A stretch of DNA of 64,000 bases from Pseudomonas silvicola (GCF_026651855.1 NZ_CP093280.1:6470501-6534500); one strand, 5' to 3'; counted from the stretch's first letter, positions 1-8,481 are shown. Translations and numbers: made by a program. Notes: generated by a model from the sequence alone, not told the origin.

Positions 1-60
1 CAGGCAACAGAGAATGAGGCGGGTATCATGGGCGAGCCAGGCGATGGCGGTTGGGTCCAC
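1..60 (-). CDS. 5' end of an unidentified protein, cut by the left window edge
   Basis: Only the first 20 codons are inside the window. A GTG start at 60 is preceded by a strong AAGGAG ribosome binding site six bases upstream (on the minus strand), and the frame stays open to the edge. The visible peptide begins MDPTAIAWLAHDTRL and turns hydrophobic with two adjacent cysteines. That is too short to assign a family. An inverted repeat at 93-109 lies where an operator would be. It is on the same strand as the permease at 218-1021 but separated by about 160 bases containing a half REP. Confidence 0.55.
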   Translation of the reverse strand, partial: MDPTAIAWLAHDTRLILCCL

Positions 61-92
61 GGGGTGCTCCTTATTCTTGGGACGATTACTGC

Positions 93-109
93 TGCAACGT
101 TTTGTTGCA
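93..109. promoter_or_regulatory. Inverted repeat upstream of the left-edge gene
   Basis: TGCAAC, a five-base spacer and GTTGCA form a perfect dyad 33 bases upstream of the GTG start at 60. Its size and position suit a dimeric repressor operator. No regulator is visible inside the window, so the function is inferred. Confidence 0.35.
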
Positions 110-157
110 AATCAGTCCGCAGCATACCGGATCGCCGCCGCGTAGGCCCCACCACTG

Positions 158-189
158 CTTCTCGAGCTTCGCCCGGTCCCACAGGGAAT
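158..189. repeat. Half REP element, GTGGGA family
   Basis: The stretch with CTCGAGCTTCGCCCGGTCCCACAG closely matches one arm of the paired repeat at 33085-33260 (GAGCTTCGCCCGGTCCTACAG there). Only one arm is present here, just after the permease gene. It looks like a decayed REP singlet. Confidence 0.6.
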
Positions 190-217
190 CACCACCACAG
201 GGGTACAGGGGACGCGG

Positions 218-1021
218 TCAGAGAACCCGCGCGCCCAGGTACAACGCCACACCAACGCATAACGCCGCGAAGCCTGCCTGCAAGACGCGCGCGGGCAGCC
301 GGGGCGATAGCACCCGGCCAATCACCATGCCGGCAACGCTGGCGACGATGAAATACCCACCCTCCAGCGGGATGCGCACGCCAGCGTGCAAGGCACCCAG
401 GATCGCCATGCCCGACACGAGGGCAATGACCATCAATGAAGTGGCGATGATGCCATGCACGCGAATATCGGTCAGTTGCCGGAACGCCGGCACCAGCAGG
501 AAACCACCCCCCACCCCCAGCAGACCGGTAAGAAACCCGCAACACGAGCCCACCACCGACAAGGTGATGCTGCAGCGCAAGGTCCAGGACAGACGCCCGG
601 TGTCCTGGTTGAGCATGCAGTTTTTCTGCTCCCAGCTGTGGTCGATACCCGAGCCGGCGCACGGCCGGTCCCGGGATTGGCTGAACATGCGCCAGGCCAC
701 CACCAGCAGTACCGCGCAGAACAACCCCATCAGCCCGCGTTCCGGCATGCGGTGGGCCACCAGCAGGCCCAGGGGCGTGAACAAGGTGCCCAGCAGCGCC
801 ATCAACAGTGCCGCGCGCCAGCGAACGATGCGTTGACGCAGGCCATCGATGGCACCAACCGCCGCCGACACGCCCACGGCCAGCAACGCCACCGGCGCGG
901 CCTGGGTCATGGGCCAGCCCAGGCCCAGCACCAATGCCGGCACAGCCAGGATACCGCCGCCGGCCCCGGTCAGCCCCAGCACCATCCCGATCAGGCCGCC
1001 CAATACAAACGCCAGCATCAC
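218..1021 (-). CDS. TauE/SafE-family sulfite/sulfonate permease
   Basis: A 267-residue polytopic inner-membrane protein. It has two repeated halves, each opening with the glycine-rich signature of the TauE/SafE family (GLTGAGGGILAVPAL near residue 18 and GLLGVGGGFLLVPAF near residue 170). A hydrophilic loop around residues 115-150 separates them. Family members export sulfite, sulfoacetate or related anions. It is the last gene of a minus-strand cluster after a sulfide:quinone oxidoreductase and a BigR-like repressor, so export of an oxidised sulfur species such as sulfite is the likely role. The substrate is inferred from this context; the family is clear. Confidence 0.85.
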   Translation of the reverse strand: MMLAFVLGGLIGMVLGLTGAGGGILAVPALVLGLGWPMTQAAPVALLAVGVSAAVGAIDGLRQRIVRWRAALLMALLGTLFTPLGLLVAHRMPERGLMGLFCAVLLVVAWRMFSQSRDRPCAGSGIDHSWEQKNCMLNQDTGRLSWTLRCSITLSVVGSCCGFLTGLLGVGGGFLLVPAFRQLTDIRVHGIIATSLMVIALVSGMAILGALHAGVRIPLEGGYFIVASVAGMVIGRVLSPRLPARVLQAGFAALCVGVALYLGARVL

Positions 1022-1027
1022 CCGCCC

Positions 1028-2281
1028 CTATTCAGTGGTTGTGCAGCGGGTCAGCCATTCACGGCCCTTGAGCATGCCATGCCAGTAGAACCACGGCAGG
1101 AAATGCGCCTTCAGCCACCAGGCCGAACGCCGTGGCACGGTGGAGTCCAGCGCAAAGGTAGGCAACAGCTTGCCGCCATAGCCGAACTCGGCCAATACCA
1201 CCCGGCCCTTCTCCACTGTCAGCGGGCACGAACCGTAGCCGTCGTAGCGCAACGGCATCAAACGCCCGGCGCGCTGGGCCAGCAGGTTTTCGGCTACCAC
1301 CACGATCTGCTTGCGCACCGCCGCCGCGGTCTTGGCGTTGCTGGTGGCGCAGACGTCGCCCAGGCCGAAGACCTGTGGGTAACGCACATGCTGCAGGGTA
1401 GCGGGGTCCACTTCGCACCAACCGCCCTCATTGGCCAGGGCACTGTGGCGCACGCACGCGGGGGCCACCTGCGGCGGCACCACATGCAGCAGGTCGAAGG
1501 CCTTCGCCTGGCGCACAAGGTTGCCATCGGCATCCAGGCTGTCGAACCAGGCAGTTTTCGCCGGGCCGTCGACCTTCACCAGTTGCGAGCCGAACGCCAG
1601 CCGCGCGCGGTACTTGTCGATGTATTTCATCAACGCTGGCACATACGCCGCCACGCCAAACAATGCCGGCCCGGCGAGGTTGAACTCCACATCGATGGCG
1701 TTCAGCACCCCGCTGCGCCGCCAGTGGTCACACGACAGGTACAACGCCTTCTGCGGCGCGCCGGCGCATTTGATCGGCATGCCCGGTTGGGTAAAGATGG
1801 CCTTGCCACCCCGCAACCCCTGAACCAGTTGCCAGGTGTAGGGCGCCAGGTCGAAGCGATAATTGGAGGTCACACCGTTGCGCCCCAGGGTTTCTTCCAG
1901 GCCTTCGATCTGCTCCCAGGCCAGGCGCAACCCGGGGCACACCACCAGGTGCCGGTAAGCCACCTGACGGCCATCGTCCAGCACCACGCGCTGGCCATCG
2001 GCATCAATGCTCTGCACCGCGGCCTTGAGCCATTTCACCCCGCGGGGCAGTACATCGGCCGTGGGCCGCGCGGTTTTTTCGGCGGTGTAGGCGCCGCCCC
2101 CTACCAGGGTCCACGCGGGTTGGTAGTAATGGGTATCGGAAGGTTCGACCAGGGTGATCGAAAGGCCAGGCTGGCGCTTGAGCAAACTGGCGATCAGGCC
2201 AATGCCGGCGGCGCCACCGCCGATGATCAGAATGTCCGCGTTGCTGGCGGTCGCATCCTGTTGCTGCAGGTTCTCTTGCAT
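1028..2281 (-). CDS. Sulfide:quinone oxidoreductase, human SQOR-like type
   Basis: A 418-residue flavoprotein with an N-terminal FAD motif (ILIIGGGAAGIG). It oxidises sulfide to sulfane sulfur and passes electrons to quinone at the membrane. Cys172 in KCAGAPQK and Cys352 in YGSCPL match the redox cysteine contexts of the mitochondrial SQOR type; Cys115 sits in VVCPG. ATG at 2281 is preferred because it starts 13 bases after the stop of the repressor gene. A GTG at 2317 would overlap that gene and has no visible SD. The permease follows six bases downstream, so the three genes look like one transcript. Confidence 0.88.
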   Translation of the reverse strand: MQENLQQQDATASNADILIIGGGAAGIGLIASLLKRQPGLSITLVEPSDTHYYQPAWTLVGGGAYTAEKTARPTADVLPRGVKWLKAAVQSIDADGQRVVLDDGRQVAYRHLVVCPGLRLAWEQIEGLEETLGRNGVTSNYRFDLAPYTWQLVQGLRGGKAIFTQPGMPIKCAGAPQKALYLSCDHWRRSGVLNAIDVEFNLAGPALFGVAAYVPALMKYIDKYRARLAFGSQLVKVDGPAKTAWFDSLDADGNLVRQAKAFDLLHVVPPQVAPACVRHSALANEGGWCEVDPATLQHVRYPQVFGLGDVCATSNAKTAAAVRKQIVVVAENLLAQRAGRLMPLRYDGYGSCPLTVEKGRVVLAEFGYGGKLLPTFALDSTVPRRSAWWLKAHFLPWFYWHGMLKGREWLTRCTTTE

Positions 2282-2294
2282 GCCGTCCACACTG

Positions 2295-2648
2295 TCATTG
2301 GGTAAGGGGTTGCGCACCGAGGCTGGTGAGCACGGTGCCGCAGTACAGACCCGAAAGGGTCTTCATGACCTGGATCACCTCATGGCTGGCCAGCCCGTAA
2401 AAGATGTATTTGCCTTCGCGGCGGGTGGCCACCAGGCCCTCGTCGCGCAACACCCCCAGTTGCTGGGAGAGGGTAGGCTGACGCACCCCGGTGCCGGCTT
2501 CCAGCTCGCCAACATTGCGCTCGCCCTGGGTCAACTGGCAGAGGATCAGCAGGCGGTCTTCGTTGGCCAGCGCCTTGAGCAGCGCGCAGGCCTTGGAGGC
2601 ACTGGCGCGCAGGCGCACGACGTCGTCGGTGGTCAGGCAGGTTTCCAT
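2295..2648 (-). CDS. bigR: ArsR/SmtB-family persulfide-sensing repressor, BigR/SqrR-like
   Basis: A 117-residue winged-helix regulator (QPTLSQQLGVLRDEGLV is the recognition region). Cysteines at 4, 21, 37 and 103. The 37/103 pair has the same 66-residue spacing as the two redox cysteines of BigR, which form a tetrasulfide bridge with sulfane sulfur and release DNA. The usual metal-site CxC of ArsR is absent. It is the first gene of the sulfide:quinone oxidoreductase operon and divergent from the MBL hydrolase, with an AT-rich dyad between them, so it probably represses both sides until sulfide accumulates. The symbol is by resemblance. Confidence 0.82.
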   Translation of the reverse strand: METCLTTDDVVRLRASASKACALLKALANEDRLLILCQLTQGERNVGELEAGTGVRQPTLSQQLGVLRDEGLVATRREGKYIFYGLASHEVIQVMKTLSGLYCGTVLTSLGAQPLTQ

Positions 2649-2684
2649 GGGCAGGGGTCGCTCTCGATCACTTTCTGTGATTAC

Positions 2685-2715
2685 ATTATGTTTAAATATA
2701 GATTATTGAACAATA
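2685..2715. promoter_or_regulatory. Probable BigR-type operator in the divergent promoter
   Basis: The 83-base gap between the repressor and MBL genes holds an AT-rich imperfect dyad. TATGTTTAAATATA on one side faces ATTATTGAACAATA on the other, in otherwise GC-rich DNA. BigR boxes are AT-rich dyads, and the position lets one dimer control both directions. The sequence is visible; binding is inferred. Confidence 0.5.
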
Positions 2716-2731
2716 GAGTGTGGAGCAATTC

Positions 2732-3595
2732 ATGAGCCCACTGATCCAGCCCTTTTTCGACAGCGGTTCCTCGACCTTCAGCTACGTGGTGTACGAGGCG
2801 CCCGGCAGTGCCTGCGCGATCATCGACTCGGTGCTCGACTTCGACCCCACGTCCGGCCGTACCGGCAGTGAGCACGCCGACGCCATCGCCGCCTTCGTGC
2901 ACGCCCAGGGGCTGACCGTGCAGTGGTTGCTGGAAACCCACGCCCATGCTGATCACCTTTCCGCAGCGCCGTACCTGCGCGGTCGGTTGGGCGGCAAGAT
3001 CGTCATCGGTGAGGGTATCCGCCAGGTACAGAAGGTATTCAAGACGGTATTCAACCTGGAGCCGAACTTCCGCCTGGACGGCTCGCAGTTCGATCACCTG
3101 TTGCGGCCTGACGAGACCTTCAGCATCGGCAACCTCACCGTACGTGCCTTGCATGTGCCAGGCCACACCCCGGCGGACATGGCGTTCCTGGTGGGCGACC
3201 GGGACCTGTTCGTCGGCGACACGCTGTTCATGCCCGACGTAGGCACGGCCCGCTGCGACTTCCCCGGCGGCGATGCCGAGCAACTGTACCGATCCATCCG
3301 TACCCTGCTGGCCTTTCCCGGCGACACTCGCCTGCACCTGTGCCACGACTACCCGCCCGAGGGCCGCGCCGAACAATCACAGACCACCGTGGCCGCCCAG
3401 CGCCAAGGCAATATCCACGTGCGCGACGGCATCGATGCGGCGCAGTTCGTGGCCATGCGCACGGCGCGCGACGCCACCCTGGCCATGCCCATGCTGTTGA
3501 TGCCGGCGGTGCAGGTGAACATTCGCGCAGGTGAATTGCCGCCTGCCGAAGACAATGGCGTGCGCTATTTGAAAATTCCGCTCAACCGCTTCTGA
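2732..3595 (+). CDS. MBL-fold persulfide dioxygenase-like hydrolase (Blh/ETHE1 type)
   Basis: A 287-residue metallo-beta-lactamase-fold protein. It carries the metal motif THAHADHLSAA (about residue 70), GHTPADMAFLVGD and the late histidine in HLCHDY. ETHE1-type enzymes oxidise glutathione persulfide to sulfite; Blh is the BigR-operon member of this group. The ATG at 2732 has GGAG six bases upstream; an upstream in-frame GTG at 2720 overlaps that SD and is rejected. Context (repressor, sulfide:quinone oxidoreductase and permease divergent) supports the sulfide pathway: oxidoreductase makes persulfide, this enzyme makes sulfite, the permease exports it. Confidence 0.87.
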   Translation: MSPLIQPFFDSGSSTFSYVVYEAPGSACAIIDSVLDFDPTSGRTGSEHADAIAAFVHAQGLTVQWLLETHAHADHLSAAPYLRGRLGGKIVIGEGIRQVQKVFKTVFNLEPNFRLDGSQFDHLLRPDETFSIGNLTVRALHVPGHTPADMAFLVGDRDLFVGDTLFMPDVGTARCDFPGGDAEQLYRSIRTLLAFPGDTRLHLCHDYPPEGRAEQSQTTVAAQRQGNIHVRDGIDAAQFVAMRTARDATLAMPMLLMPAVQVNIRAGELPPAEDNGVRYLKIPLNRF

Positions 3596-3680
3596 GGCAC
3601 ACAGCGGGAACTTGTGCGCGCAAGGCTTGCCCATTCCTGAGGGGCCGGTATTCCACCCGCCCGCTTTCAGGAGTCATGAC

Positions 3681-4787
3681 ATGCCCGATGCTCAAGGCAA
3701 GGTTCGTTACGCGGTCGTCGCTGGCGGCTGGATTTCCCAGGGCGCGTTCATGCCCGGTGTCGGCCAGACCGACAACTCGGTGATGACCGCGCTGGTGACC
3801 GGCGATCCGGTGAAGGGCCGCGACCTCGCCGCCCACTACCACCTCAAGAGCTACCACTACGACGACTACGCTACCTTGCTGGCCAGCGGCGAAATTGATG
3901 CGGTGTACATTGCCACGCCGAACTTCCGCCACCGGGAGTTCGCGGTACCGGCGCTGGAAGCCGGCATCCATGTGCTGCTGGAAAAACCCATGGCCACCAG
4001 CGAGGAAGACTGCCTGGCGATCAACGCTGCTGCCGAGCGCGGCAAGGCCTTGCTGATGATCGCCTACCGCTTGCATTGCGAGCCGGCCACCGTTGAGTTG
4101 ATTGGCAAGCTGCGCGCCGGCGCCATCGGCGAACCTCGGTTGTTCACCTCCTCGTTCAGCCAGCTCACCAAGACCTCCAACCATCGCGCCCAGCATGGCT
4201 ATTGGGCCGGGCCCGTCGTGGACATGGGCCCCTACCCGCTCAACGCGGTGCGCAACCTGTTCGGGGGCGAGCCCCTGGAAGTCTCGGCCATGGGTGTGAA
4301 CACCCCAGGCCGCGACATCAACACCTACGACACGGTCAGTGTGACCCTGCGCTTCAGCGACGAGCGCCTGGCGCATTTCACGGTCAGCTACAGCTTGCCC
4401 GCCAGCCAGCGCTTCCAGCTGTTCGGCAGCAAGGGCGAGATCGACGCTTCACCGTGCTTCGGCTTCGGCGAAGGGGTGGCGATCGGTTACCAGCTCATCG
4501 TCGACGGCAAGACCGAGCAACACAGTGCTCCGGTAGTGGACCAGTTCGGCGGCGAAACCCAGTACTTCTCCGACTGCATTCTCAAGGGCGAGAAACCCGG
4601 CCCGGACGGCGATGAAGGCTGGCGCGACGTGCGCGTGCTGGCGGCCATCGAGAAAGCCCTGGAAACCGGCCAACCGCAACGCCTGGAGCCCCTGGCCCCA
4701 CGCGCCGATATCCAACCGGGGCAAGCTCGCCAGTTGCCCTTGGCCAAAGTACCGGCCTACATCAACACTGCCGAACCGAATGACTGA
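3681..4787 (+). CDS. Gfo/Idh/MocA-family NAD(P)-dependent oxidoreductase
   Basis: A 368-residue protein with an N-terminal Rossmann domain beginning YAVVAGGWIS and the family EKP motif (HVLLEKPMAT near residue 98). A C-terminal alpha/beta substrate domain follows from about residue 130. Members oxidise or reduce sugars, inositols and related polyols; the substrate cannot be read from sequence. The start at 3681 has CAGGAG ten bases upstream; an in-frame codon at 3612 lacks one. The next gene starts inside its last three codons, so the two are probably co-transcribed. Confidence 0.85.
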   Translation: MPDAQGKVRYAVVAGGWISQGAFMPGVGQTDNSVMTALVTGDPVKGRDLAAHYHLKSYHYDDYATLLASGEIDAVYIATPNFRHREFAVPALEAGIHVLLEKPMATSEEDCLAINAAAERGKALLMIAYRLHCEPATVELIGKLRAGAIGEPRLFTSSFSQLTKTSNHRAQHGYWAGPVVDMGPYPLNAVRNLFGGEPLEVSAMGVNTPGRDINTYDTVSVTLRFSDERLAHFTVSYSLPASQRFQLFGSKGEIDASPCFGFGEGVAIGYQLIVDGKTEQHSAPVVDQFGGETQYFSDCILKGEKPGPDGDEGWRDVRVLAAIEKALETGQPQRLEPLAPRADIQPGQARQLPLAKVPAYINTAEPND

Positions 4788-5334
4788 TACCGAGGATGCG
4801 CGCTTGAGCAGGATCATCACTTCACGCGTGCCGAGTGCCGAGGACAGTAGCGATAGCGAAAACGCGCTGATGTTCGGCACCCCCAAGGACCGCCTGGATT
4901 TCTACCGGCGTGAAATCCAGTATGAAACCGCCATTCTCTCCAACCGTACCAACAGCTACCTGTCGGCGCAGTCATTCCTGGTGATCGCCTACGCCTCGTC
5001 CATGGCCAACCTGAACCCCGAATGGGGCAAGGTGTTCACCCTGGTGGTGCCACCGGTGCTGGCGCTGCTGGGCGTGCTGTGCTCGCTCAACGCCTGGCCG
5101 GGCATTCGCGCGGCCTACGACATCATCGACCACTGGCACTTCAAGCAGAGCGGCCTGCTGCGCGACCTGCCGGCCATGGGCTTGGCCTATGACGACGAGC
5201 CGCTGTTCAGCGAAATGGAGTCCACGCACAAGGGCTATCGCAAATCGCTGATGTTCTCCATTCGAGCGCCGTGGTTGTTCGCCGGCTTCTGGGTGGGATT
5301 GGGCGTGTTTGCCGTGATGATCCAGATCAACTAG
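4780..5334 (+). CDS. Small membrane protein of unknown function, three predicted TM segments
   Basis: A 184-residue protein. An N-terminal hydrophilic region (1-58) is rich in acidic residues. Hydrophobic segments lie near 60-78, 85-106 and 163-182, and a cytoplasmic-looking loop around 107-160 includes a His/Trp patch (DHWHFK). The ATG at 4780 overlaps the stop of the preceding oxidoreductase by eight bases, indicating translational coupling. I do not recognise the family. Confidence 0.75.
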   Translation: MTDTEDARLSRIITSRVPSAEDSSDSENALMFGTPKDRLDFYRREIQYETAILSNRTNSYLSAQSFLVIAYASSMANLNPEWGKVFTLVVPPVLALLGVLCSLNAWPGIRAAYDIIDHWHFKQSGLLRDLPAMGLAYDDEPLFSEMESTHKGYRKSLMFSIRAPWLFAGFWVGLGVFAVMIQIN

Positions 5335-5412
5335 ATGAAACCGTGCATGTAACAAAGAATTTCAACCGCCGAGCGGGGTCTACCCAGTGACCCCCTTTAC
5401 GGAACCACTGCC

Positions 5413-5814
5413 ATGAAATTCTCGTTGTTCTCCAATGCCTTGTCCAAAGCTGCCGGCAGCTCGCGCACCTTCGTCGCGGCTGTGGTGCTGATCGTGATCT
5501 GGGCGGCCACAGGGCCGCTGTTCCACTACAACGATACGTGGCAACTGATCATCAACACGTCGACCACCATCATCACCTTCCTGATGGTGTTCGTGATCCA
5601 GAACACCCAGAACCGCGACAACGACATGCTGCACATCAAGATCGACGAACTGCTGCGCGCCACCCATGAAGCGCAGAACGCGGCGCTGGACCTGGAAGAT
5701 CTGGATGCCAAGGAACTGAAGACCATCCGCAAACAGTACAAGGCGATGGGCACCAACGAAACCATCGAGGTGACGGAGTCCACCACCACCCTCAAGGACG
5801 ATCACGACGCCTGA
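5413..5814 (+). CDS. Low-affinity iron permease family membrane protein
   Basis: A 133-residue protein with two hydrophobic helices (about 20-36 and 45-62). The signature TSTTIITFLMVFVIQNTQNRD at the end of helix two is typical of bacterial short proteins in the low-affinity iron permease (Fet4-like) family. A charged helical tail runs from residue 63 (DNDMLHIKIDELLRAT) to an acidic C terminus. The bacterial proteins have no proven iron transport role, so the name is a family label. It stands alone, ending at a stem-loop shared with a convergent gene. Confidence 0.8.
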   Translation: MKFSLFSNALSKAAGSSRTFVAAVVLIVIWAATGPLFHYNDTWQLIINTSTTIITFLMVFVIQNTQNRDNDMLHIKIDELLRATHEAQNAALDLEDLDAKELKTIRKQYKAMGTNETIEVTESTTTLKDDHDA

Positions 5815-5821
5815 ACCGTCT

Positions 5822-5850
5822 TGTGGGGCCGGATGCACCTCGGCCCCACA
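5822..5850. terminator. Stem-loop between convergent genes
   Basis: A perfect ten-base stem, TGTGGGGCCG paired with CGGCCCCACA, with a nine-base loop. It lies between the iron permease-like gene and the convergent EthD gene. There is no T-run, so it may be a decayed GTGGGA REP serving as a transcript end rather than a classical terminator. Confidence 0.5.
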
Positions 5851-5861
5851 GGAGCAATGCC

Positions 5862-6179
5862 TCAGACCTCGGCCAGCACTTCGCTGATCTGGATCACGGG
5901 CACCAGGTCGGTGTAATTGGGAATATCGCCGTTGAGCACGTCGGCGTGGGGACCAAAAGCTTCAGTGAAGCTTTCCAGCGTGTCGCAATAGAAGTGGCAC
6001 AACCCCAGGTACGTCGGCGGCGTTCCGGGTATGCCACCTGCCAGCCCTTTCTCCACCGAGTACTTCAGGCACGCCGCCCCCATCAGCTCCTTGAGCAAGG
6101 GCATGTGCTTGTCGCGGTAGTAACCGAAATCGAACCGCGCGCCTTTCTGGTAGGGGTACATCACGCTGACTTTGATCAT
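5862..6179 (-). CDS. EthD-family protein
   Basis: A 105-residue dimeric alpha/beta-barrel type protein beginning MIKVSVMYPYQKGARFDFGY, with YYRDKHMPLLKELMG near residue 22, the typical EthD signature. EthD proteins are small ferredoxin-like-fold proteins associated with ring and ether degradation, usually of unknown chemistry. The ATG at 6179 has CGGAG upstream; a longer frame from 6224 does not. No degradation genes adjoin, so no substrate is suggested. Confidence 0.82.
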   Translation of the reverse strand: MIKVSVMYPYQKGARFDFGYYRDKHMPLLKELMGAACLKYSVEKGLAGGIPGTPPTYLGLCHFYCDTLESFTEAFGPHADVLNGDIPNYTDLVPVIQISEVLAEV

Positions 6180-6300
6180 GGCGTTCTCCGGGGCAAAGAA
6201 TTGTCCGCACGATAGTAGCGCCAATTCAACTAACCGGTCGCGACAAAGTCACAGTTAGTGATTGCCTCACATCATGTTGCCGCCAGGCCTTGGGAGTTCG

Positions 6301-7620
6301 ATGAGTTTCATACTATGGATGTCAGTGCTGGGCGCCCTGCTGCTGTTGCTGGCCTTGACGTCTTCCTACCTTCGCTGGCTGCCCGTGACGACGTCGGCCG
6401 TGTGCCTGGCCTTTGGCATGGGCCTGGGGCCCCTTGGCCTGGGCCTGGTGAACATGGATTTCGCCCGGGCCTCGACCTGGTTGCAGCGCCTGACCGAGAT
6501 GGCGGTGCTGTTCTCGCTGTTCAGCACCGGCATCAAGCTGCGTCTGGGGCTGCGCCGCACGGCTTGGCGCGCTTCGTACCTGCTGGCAGGCCCCGTGATG
6601 CTGCTGTCCATCGCCGGGGTCGCGGCCGTGGCGCACTACGCTCTGCATTTGTCGTGGGGGTTGTCTGCGCTGCTGGGCGCGATGCTGGCACCCACCGACC
6701 CGGTGCTGGCGGCGATGGTCCAGGTCAACAGCGCCCATGATTTCGATCGGGTGCGCTATGGGCTGTCGGGCGAGGCCGGGCTCAACGACGGTGTGGCCTT
6801 TCCCTTTGTGATTTTCAGCCTGATGATGATCGACCACCTGGACATGGGCATGGCCGATGTCGGCGTGTGGGCCTTGCAGAACCTTGCCTGGGGGGTACCG
6901 GCGGGACTGGCCATCGGTTATGGGCTGGGGCGGCTGCTGGGGCAATTGATGATTCGCCAACGGGTGCGCAACAAGGACAGCATCGAGTCGCCCAACGACT
7001 TCCTGGCGCTGGCGCTCATCGCCATCAGTTATGTCGTGGCCTACGGCGTGGGGGCCTTCGGCTTCTTGTCGGTATTCGCCGCTGGGGTGGGCCTGCGCCA
7101 GGCCGAGGCGCGCGCGTCCCATTCCGAAGTGCCAGCCGAGCACCTGGCCAAGCCACGCGACGCCCACGCCCCGGTGCCGGCACCGGATGAACTGGCGGGT
7201 GAGCAACTGGCCGCCGGGGTGATGATGGATGACATCCTCACCTTTGGTGACCTGGTGGAGCGCTCCATGGAAGTGCTGCTGATCACCTTGCTGGGCGCGG
7301 CGCTGTCGCTTTACTGGGACTGGCGCGCCATCGGCCTGGGGCTGGCGCTGTTCTGCATCATCCGCCCGGCCAGCGTCTGGCTGCTGGTGCGCGGCAAACA
7401 CCTGGACGGCCACCAGCGCGCCCTGCTGGGCTGGTTCGGCATTCGTGGCATCGGCTCGCTGTATTACCTGTGCTTCGCCATTGCCCACGGCTTGCCCGCC
7501 GACATTCAACACACCGCGATTAGCCTGACCCTGTCAGTGGTGGCCCTGAGCATCCTGTTGCATGGCATCAGCACCCAGCCGCTGCTGGACCATTACGAGC
7601 GCCGGCACCGCCACGGTTAG
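6301..7620 (+). CDS. CPA1-family cation:proton antiporter (NhaP type)
   Basis: A 439-residue inner-membrane protein with about 11-12 hydrophobic helices. It has the CPA1 core motifs MLAPTDPVLA (about residue 138) and SGEAGLNDG (about 166), where the ND pair forms the ion site. Members exchange Na+ or K+ for H+. The ATG at 6301 has GGGAG just upstream. A hydrophilic loop around residues 270-310 is rich in His, Pro and Glu (AEHLAKPRDAHAPVPAPDE). The stop codon overlaps the stop of the convergent HAD gene. Confidence 0.87.
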   Translation: MSFILWMSVLGALLLLLALTSSYLRWLPVTTSAVCLAFGMGLGPLGLGLVNMDFARASTWLQRLTEMAVLFSLFSTGIKLRLGLRRTAWRASYLLAGPVMLLSIAGVAAVAHYALHLSWGLSALLGAMLAPTDPVLAAMVQVNSAHDFDRVRYGLSGEAGLNDGVAFPFVIFSLMMIDHLDMGMADVGVWALQNLAWGVPAGLAIGYGLGRLLGQLMIRQRVRNKDSIESPNDFLALALIAISYVVAYGVGAFGFLSVFAAGVGLRQAEARASHSEVPAEHLAKPRDAHAPVPAPDELAGEQLAAGVMMDDILTFGDLVERSMEVLLITLLGAALSLYWDWRAIGLGLALFCIIRPASVWLLVRGKHLDGHQRALLGWFGIRGIGSLYYLCFAIAHGLPADIQHTAISLTLSVVALSILLHGISTQPLLDHYERRHRHG

Positions 7621-8261
7621 CCAAGGCTCGCCAGGAGCGCCTTTAGGGCCGCGTAGTCGGGCGCGTGGTGGAAACCCGGCTGGCCCTGGAAGGCAGAAAA
7701 ATCGGTATCGCCGTAGCCCGCCACCACGGTGCCCGCCGCCAGCCCCGCCTGCACACCAGGCACACTGTCATCGACCAGCAGGCATTGCTGCGGCGCCAGG
7801 TCGAGCACCCGGGCGGCGGCCAGGATCAATTCCGGCGACGGCTTCCAGGCGTTGACCTCGTAGGCACTGACGATATTGCCTTCAAAAGCCTCCCACAGCC
7901 CGGCCGTCTTCAGGCACGTTTCGACCTTGGCGCGCGGGCCATTGGTGGCCACGCACTTGGGCAGCTTCAGTTCGCGGACAAAATCCAGCGCGCCGGGCAT
8001 TGCTTCCAGGCCCTGGGCGAACAGATCAAGGCTGCGTCCACGGAAGTCGCTCATGAAGGGTTCGGCGTCCAGGTGGGCATGCTCTTCGCACAACTCACCC
8101 ACGAAAATAGCGAACTGCACGCCGCGAAAACGCCGCAGCACTTCGTCATGGGGCAGATGGATATCGCGCTCGGCGAGCAGTTCGCGCAGCAGGCCAGCCG
8201 CCATGCGTTCACTGTCGACCAGGGTGCCGTCGCTGTCGAAAATAACGCCTTCAATACTCAA
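7617..8261 (-). CDS. HAD-superfamily phosphatase (HAD-IA)
   Basis: A 214-residue haloacid dehalogenase-like hydrolase. Motif I is FDSDGTLVDSE at residues 8-18, motif II lies in CVATNGPRAK, and the late motif is LVDDSVPGVQAG. The helical cap between motifs I and II is typical of subclass IA sugar-phosphate phosphatases such as YieH. The TTG start at 8261 has GGAG seven bases upstream and begins right before the catalytic strand; the longer upstream frame is proline-rich and not protein-like. Its stop TAA overlaps the antiporter stop TAG by three bases on the other strand. Confidence 0.85.
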   Translation of the reverse strand: MSIEGVIFDSDGTLVDSERMAAGLLRELLAERDIHLPHDEVLRRFRGVQFAIFVGELCEEHAHLDAEPFMSDFRGRSLDLFAQGLEAMPGALDFVRELKLPKCVATNGPRAKVETCLKTAGLWEAFEGNIVSAYEVNAWKPSPELILAAARVLDLAPQQCLLVDDSVPGVQAGLAAGTVVAGYGDTDFSAFQGQPGFHHAPDYAALKALLASLG

Positions 8262-8481
8262 TGCTTTGCTCCACGCTGGACAATCAACACCCCAGAGCCT
8301 GCCCCGCCTTGGCGGCTTTGTCCACTCTGGCGGCGTGGGCGCGGCCACTGGCCGTGGGGGCGCTGGCGTGCCAGCGAGGTTTTGGGCTAGGCTGGGCAAG
8401 GTGAGCAAAGCTTCATTTGCCCTGCGCACGCAAACGGATTCTCATACGGCCATTTGCCCCCTGCATACCCGAGACATACTG

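Noticed and set aside
455-2305. Long plus-strand ORF of 616 residues opposite the SQR and permease genes
   Set aside because: It is antisense to two well-supported genes, low-complexity in His, Gln, Arg and Ala, and has no SD or family resemblance. High GC produces such shadow frames.
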